Shown piece by piece: positions 60,011 to 64,000 of a stretch of DNA of 64,000 nucleotides (positions within the stretch are counted from its first letter, which is position 1; every line of letters begins with the position of its first letter). The position numbers were made by a program, and so were the translations under genes. This DNA is from Microbacterium sp. 1.5R (lineage in GTDB: Bacteria; Actinomycetota; Actinomycetes; Actinomycetales; Microbacteriaceae), in NCBI RefSeq assembly GCF_001889265.1, contig NZ_CP018151.1:682001-746000 (forward strand), given 5' to 3'. The notes under the pieces were generated by a model. It ran no database searches. It saw only the letters and a list, made by a program, of their open reading frames with translations, and was not told where the DNA came from.

Positions 60011-63007
60011 ATGCAGCTGCACCTCCTCGAGGTCGAGGGCTTCGGGCCGTTCCGCGATCGTCAGGTCGTCGACTTCGACGCCTTCGCAGACGACGGCATC
60101 TTCCTGATCGCCGGTCGCACGGGAGCAGGCAAATCCAGCATCCTCGATGCGGTCTGCTTCGCTCTCTACGGTGGGGTGCCACGGTACGAGGGCGGCGAGA
60201 AGCGACTGCGCAGCGACCACTGCGAGCCCGACGACGTCACCGAGGTCGTCGTCGAGTTCAGCACTCCGGCCGGCCGATACCGGGTCACACGTTCGCCCGA
60301 GTACGAGCGGCCCAAGAAGCGTGGCGGCGGGATGACGGTGCAGTCGGCAGCCGTGCAGCTCGACACGCTGGTCGGCGGCGAGTGGATCGGACTCGCTGCG
60401 AAGGAGCGCGAGGCCGCCTACGAACTCGACGAGATCCTGCAGCTCAGCCGTGAGCAGTTCCTGCAGGTGATCCTGCTCGCGCAGAACCGCTTCTCGGAGT
60501 TCCTGCTCGCCGGCAGCCGTGAGCGGCAGGCACTGCTGCGGCGGCTGTTCGGCACCGAGCGGTTCGAGGACGTGCAGACACGTTTCGACGAGCGACGCAA
60601 GGCGGCGGAGCGGTCGCTCGGAGCCCGTCTCGCCACCGTGTCAGCCCGCCTCGACGAAGGCGAGCGACTGGTCGACAACGCCGACCTCGGGCATGACAGC
60701 GACGCGCAGGGAGGCGACACCGCTTCGAGTGAGGCGGAGTCCCTCGTGATGACGACGGACGAGCGTCTCGACCGTCTGCGTCGCGCTCAGGCTCGAGCGG
60801 ACTACCGCGCCGAGCGTCGCGCGGCGGAGCGTGTCGACGCCGAGAAGGAGTCGGATGCCGCGGATGCGGCGCTCGCGACGCTGCGAGACGAGCAGAGGGC
60901 GCAGATCGAGCGCGATCGTGCCAGGGCAGCGCTCGATCGTCTCGAGGCCGAGGAGCCTCGGATCGCGGACGCGCGGACGGAACTGCACGAGGCTCGGACT
61001 GCGGAGCTTCTTCGGGGCCCGATCACGGCCGCGGCGACGGCGTCTTCTGCGCTCGATGCTTCGGTCGAAGCCGAGAAGCGCGCACGCGCCGTGTGGGCGG
61101 CTCACGACATCGTCACGGACGATCTCGCGGAATGGGCGGCTGAACGCACCAGGCAGACGGGCACGTGGCAGCGGGCGGCGGAACTGGAGGGTTCCGCGTC
61201 CGCTCTCGACGCCGAACTCACCGCAGCCGCGGATGCCGTGGCGGCGGCGACCGCGCGCATCGAGGCGGCGGAGGCCGATCGCGTCGCTCTTCCGGGACAG
61301 CTCGAACAGCTCACTCTCGACCGTGACGCGGCGAGGCAGCGTGCCGATCGCGTCGCGGATCTGGCTGCAGCGCGAGATGCTGCCGCCGTGCGGCATGCCG
61401 CCGCGCTCGAGGCGGAACGCCTCCGTGTCGCGCACGCCGGAGCGGAGCGCGAGCTCGCTGAGGCCAGCGTCGCGCTCGCCGCGGCCCAGACGGCGCTGGC
61501 TCAGCTCAGACAGCGCCGCCTCGACGGCATCGCGGGAGAGCTGGCGGCTTCCCTGCAGGACGACGACGCATGTCCGGTGTGCGGATCCCCCGAGCATCCC
61601 GCTCCCGCCGTGCACACGGATCCGGTGTCCGCCGACGACGTCGACGAAGCCGAGACCGAGCGCGACATCATCGCCCGGCGTGAGCGGGACGCCGCCGAGC
61701 ACGTGTCCTCGCTGCGTGCGGATCTCGCCGCCGCAGTCACCCGGGCCGGCGGCCGAGCAGTCGATGAGGCGGCCACAGAGTTGCACGACGCGACCGCCGC
61801 ACACGCGGAGAGCGTCGAGGCCTCGCACGAGCGGACGAGGCTCGAACAGCGGCGCGACGCCCTGATCGAACGCATCCGGCGGCTCGAGATCGATCGCGAA
61901 CGTGACACCGCCGCGCTGGCCGCAGCCCGCGAGGAGCACTCGCTCGTGGCTCAGCGCATGGCCGAGGCGCGTCAGGCGATCGCCGACGCGAAAGGACCGT
62001 TCGACTCCGTGGCAGCGCGGCTCGCTGCGACGCTCGATGAAGTTCAGGCTGCTCTCGCGCTGGTCGAGGCGTCGGCCGAACGTGAGCGCAGAGCAGAGGC
62101 GGCGACCGCGGCGATGCTCGAGCGGGACGCCGCACTCGCCGCGTCCGAGTTTCCCGACGTGGCCGCTGTCGAGCGGGCGCTGCGCTCCGCCGCTTCCCAG
62201 GCGGCGCTCGAGAGCCGGATCACGCAGCATGCCGTGCTCAGAGAGAAGGAGCGCGCGATCCTCCTCGACCTCGAACTGCGCACGCTGCCCGAGGAGCCGA
62301 TCGATCTCGATCCCGCCGAGCTGAGGTCCCTCGCCGCTCGGCAGCGCTGGTCGGCAGCGGTCGACGAAGCCGGGCGAGCTGCCGCCGTGGCGGAGCAGCT
62401 CGCGGCACTCATCGAGGCCGCCGCCGCCGAGCACGCGCGCACCGCGGAGGACGCCGCCGAGTACGAAGTCCTGCAGAACCTGGCCGACACCATCGCCGGG
62501 CGCGGCGCGAACACGCGCAAGATGACCCTCGAGACGTTCGTGCTGGCCGCAGAGCTCGAGGAGATCGTCGAGGCGGCCAATCGACGCCTCGGTGACATGT
62601 CGACCGGGCGCTACCAACTGCGTCACTCCGACGCGCTCGCCGCGCGCGGCGCGGCATCCGGGCTCGGGATCGTCGTGTTCGACGCATTCACCGGCCAGAC
62701 GAGGCCAGCGCAGTCCCTGTCAGGCGGCGAGACGTTCCTGAGTTCGCTCGCCCTCGCTCTCGGACTCGCCGAGGTGGTCACGGCGCGAGCCGGCGGCATC
62801 CGTCTCGACACCCTCTTCATCGACGAGGGGTTCGGATCCCTCGACGGCGACACGCTCGACGTCGCTATGCGCACCCTCGACGAGCTCCGACAGGGCGGTC
62901 GCACCGTCGGGGTGATCAGCCACGTCGAAGCGATGCAGGAGCAGATCCCCGCGCAGCTCTCCGTACGCGCGACGCCGAACGGGCCGAGCGTCATCGAGAC
63001 GCGCTGA
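60011..63007 (+). CDS. sbcC: Exonuclease subunit SbcC (Rad50-like ATPase)
   Basis: 998 aa. N-terminal ATPase half with Walker A GRTGAGKSSIL (about residues 36-46). Long coiled coils rich in Ala/Arg/Glu surround a central zinc hook, ACPVCGSPEHP (C521, C524), which dimerises SbcC. The C-terminal half has the ABC signature SLSGGETFLSSLALALGLAE and Walker B DTLFIDEGFGSLD. Partner of SbcD for DNA end repair. The ATG at 60011 follows AAGGAGG. Confidence 0.96.
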   Translation: MQLHLLEVEGFGPFRDRQVVDFDAFADDGIFLIAGRTGAGKSSILDAVCFALYGGVPRYEGGEKRLRSDHCEPDDVTEVVVEFSTPAGRYRVTRSPEYERPKKRGGGMTVQSAAVQLDTLVGGEWIGLAAKEREAAYELDEILQLSREQFLQVILLAQNRFSEFLLAGSRERQALLRRLFGTERFEDVQTRFDERRKAAERSLGARLATVSARLDEGERLVDNADLGHDSDAQGGDTASSEAESLVMTTDERLDRLRRAQARADYRAERRAAERVDAEKESDAADAALATLRDEQRAQIERDRARAALDRLEAEEPRIADARTELHEARTAELLRGPITAAATASSALDASVEAEKRARAVWAAHDIVTDDLAEWAAERTRQTGTWQRAAELEGSASALDAELTAAADAVAAATARIEAAEADRVALPGQLEQLTLDRDAARQRADRVADLAAARDAAAVRHAAALEAERLRVAHAGAERELAEASVALAAAQTALAQLRQRRLDGIAGELAASLQDDDACPVCGSPEHPAPAVHTDPVSADDVDEAETERDIIARRERDAAEHVSSLRADLAAAVTRAGGRAVDEAATELHDATAAHAESVEASHERTRLEQRRDALIERIRRLEIDRERDTAALAAAREEHSLVAQRMAEARQAIADAKGPFDSVAARLAATLDEVQAALALVEASAERERRAEAATAAMLERDAALAASEFPDVAAVERALRSAASQAALESRITQHAVLREKERAILLDLELRTLPEEPIDLDPAELRSLAARQRWSAAVDEAGRAAAVAEQLAALIEAAAAEHARTAEDAAEYEVLQNLADTIAGRGANTRKMTLETFVLAAELEEIVEAANRRLGDMSTGRYQLRHSDALAARGAASGLGIVVFDAFTGQTRPAQSLSGGETFLSSLALALGLAEVVTARAGGIRLDTLFIDEGFGSLDGDTLDVAMRTLDELRQGGRTVGVISHVEAMQEQIPAQLSVRATPNGPSVIETR

Positions 63008-63033
63008 GACCCCGCACCGACGCGGTGCCCGTC

Positions 63034-63591
63034 TCAGACGCCGTACTCCCGACGGATCACCTCGCGCAGCTGCACGCTGCAGCGGGCGATCGCCTCGCGG
63101 AAGTCGACGAGCGCACCGTCCTCGGCTCGATCGGAGATCGCACGGAAAGCACGGATCGGCACCCCGAACTTCCCGGCGACCCAGATGTACGCATAGGTCT
63201 CCATGTCGACCAGTCCCGCACCGGACGGCCGGATGACGGCCGTGATCCCCGCATCGCCGACGAAGCTGTCTCCGGTCGCGATCAGCACACCCTCGCGGCC
63301 CGTCGACACGCGCGCCGGCAGAGACACGTGCTGCCCTGCGACACCGTCGAGGTCGAACACGTCATGCTGCAGCGCGCTGCCGATCTCGTGGACCGTCGCC
63401 TCGAGTTCAGGGTCGATCCCACCGGCGGTGCCGACGACCACGACCTCGGAGTACTCCTTGGCGTCGAGCGCACGGGTCAGGGCGTAGACGGCCTGCATCT
63501 TGCCCTCGCCGGTCACGAGCTGGTCGAATCCCTCGAGCTCCTCCGGGAACGCTGCGAGTTCGGAGGCCATGGCTGCGACGAGAAGTTTCAC
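63034..63591 (-). CDS. MTA/SAH nucleosidase-like phosphorylase-superfamily protein
   Basis: 185 aa, shorter than E. coli Pfs (232 aa). VVVVGTAGGIDPELE is the phosphate/ribose-binding strand, and the core VDMETYAYIWVAGKFGVPIRAFRAISDRAED contains the M-E base/ribose-binding pair and the catalytic Asp (ISDRAD-type). It probably cleaves 5'-methylthioadenosine or S-adenosylhomocysteine, or is a related nucleosidase. Divergent from nadE. Confidence 0.85.
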   Translation of the reverse strand: MKLLVAAMASELAAFPEELEGFDQLVTGEGKMQAVYALTRALDAKEYSEVVVVGTAGGIDPELEATVHEIGSALQHDVFDLDGVAGQHVSLPARVSTGREGVLIATGDSFVGDAGITAVIRPSGAGLVDMETYAYIWVAGKFGVPIRAFRAISDRAEDGALVDFREAIARCSVQLREVIRREYGV

Positions 63592-63703
63592 TCCGCCATC
63601 CTCTCAGGTGCATCGGCCGCCGCGGAGTCACGCGCGTGCGATCCACGTCATCTCGATGTAACACTGGAGGAGGATACTGACGTCGGGTAGACCGGAGGAA
63701 CAC

Positions 63704-64000
63704 ATGACCCTGCAGCAGCAGATCTCTGAAGCGCTCGGCGTGAGGGCCGAGATCGACCCCGAGATCGAGGTGGAGCGCCGCGTGCAGTTCCTCGTCGACT
63801 ACCTGCGCACCACCGGCGCGAAAGGTTTCGTGCTCGGCATCTCGGGCGGTCAGGACTCGACACTCGCCGGTCGTCTGGCGCAGCTCGCCGTCGAGCGGGT
63901 GCGAGCAGAGGGCGGGGAGGCGAAGTTCCTCGCCGTCCGGCTGCCGTACCGCATCCAGAAGGACGCGGCGGATGCCCAGGCAGCACTCGAGTTCATCGAG
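63704..64000 (+). CDS. nadE: NAD+ synthetase, N-terminal part
   Basis: Partial: 99 codons before the right edge. Starts at the ATG 63704 with GGAGGA 5 nt upstream ([38 protein letters not shown]). The PP-loop [21 protein letters not shown] (SGGxDS) binds ATP, and [16 protein letters not shown] follows as in bacterial ammonia-dependent NadE. No glutaminase domain precedes it, so it is the short NH3-dependent type. Confidence 0.95.
   Translation, partial: MTLQQQISEALGVRAEIDPEIEVERRVQFLVDYLRTTGAKGFVLGISGGQDSTLAGRLAQLAVERVRAEGGEAKFLAVRLPYRIQKDAADAQAALEFIE

Overview
The window is 64 kb of high-GC DNA with short gaps, many GTG starts and ATGA-type start/stop overlaps. Gene content (HrpB, treXYZ, DtxR-type iron box, LAxTG-type surface protein, SbcCD, many two-component and MFS genes) points to an actinobacterium. 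Microbacterium or a close Microbacteriaceae relative is my inference; no rRNA or complete tRNA is present to confirm it.

Layout. 1-2.9 kb: end of an hrpB helicase gene, a flotillin-like SPFH protein and a MarR regulator. 2.9-9.2 kb: a lower-GC, acquired-looking block of two TetR/MFS efflux modules, an isochorismatase-like hydrolase and about 0.9 kb without genes. 9.3-13.6 kb: a sugar module with a LacI repressor divergent from an MFS permease and a GH3 glycosidase. 13.6-22.9 kb: a defence-type island with an Xre-like antitoxin gene broken by an in-frame TGA, an OLD-family ATPase/TOPRIM nuclease, an unrecognised 653-aa zinc-ribbon protein, an Abi_2/HEPN gene preceded by a short terminator-ended RNA, an ADP-ribosyltransferase-like protein and a helical hypothetical protein. 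A tRNA-3'-end-like sequence inside the island may be an attachment site.

23-35.5 kb: an SLC13-type permease, a PfkB kinase, a quinone oxidoreductase divergent from a DUF2306 protein, two NarL/DesK-type two-component systems flanking a cell-wall-anchored surface protein and a small multidrug export protein, then an ArsR/CDF metal-efflux pair and a GNAT. 35.5-42.2 kb: a coupled treXYZ operon making trehalose from glycogen or maltodextrin. 42.3-49.8 kb: thrC and assorted housekeeping genes (VOC, thioredoxin-like, DUF1801, FUSC, M20 peptidase, MFS). 49.8-54.5 kb: an iron/siderophore locus (SIP reductase divergent from a full ABC importer, with an iron box between). 54.5-64 kb: a DNA glycosylase, a receiver-less winged-helix regulator, a GNAT, a third EmrB/QacA-type MFS gene, sbcDC, an MTA/SAH nucleosidase and the start of nadE.

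The most interesting signal is a structured 5' leader shared by two MFS genes 50 kb apart (starts 7692 and 57250). In both, two upstream stem-loops that pair through different bases precede two mutually exclusive hairpins, GAGG:CCTC or CCTCC(A/G)G:C(C/T)GGAGG. The second buries the Shine-Dalgarno sequence just before the ATG. This is riboswitch- or attenuator-like architecture that I cannot match to a named family. At the first locus a perfect 32-bp palindrome, probably the TetR operator, lies over the promoter of the same leader. The second signal is the Abi_2/HEPN gene with its upstream hairpin RNA, which resembles an abiF-type RNA-antitoxin system.
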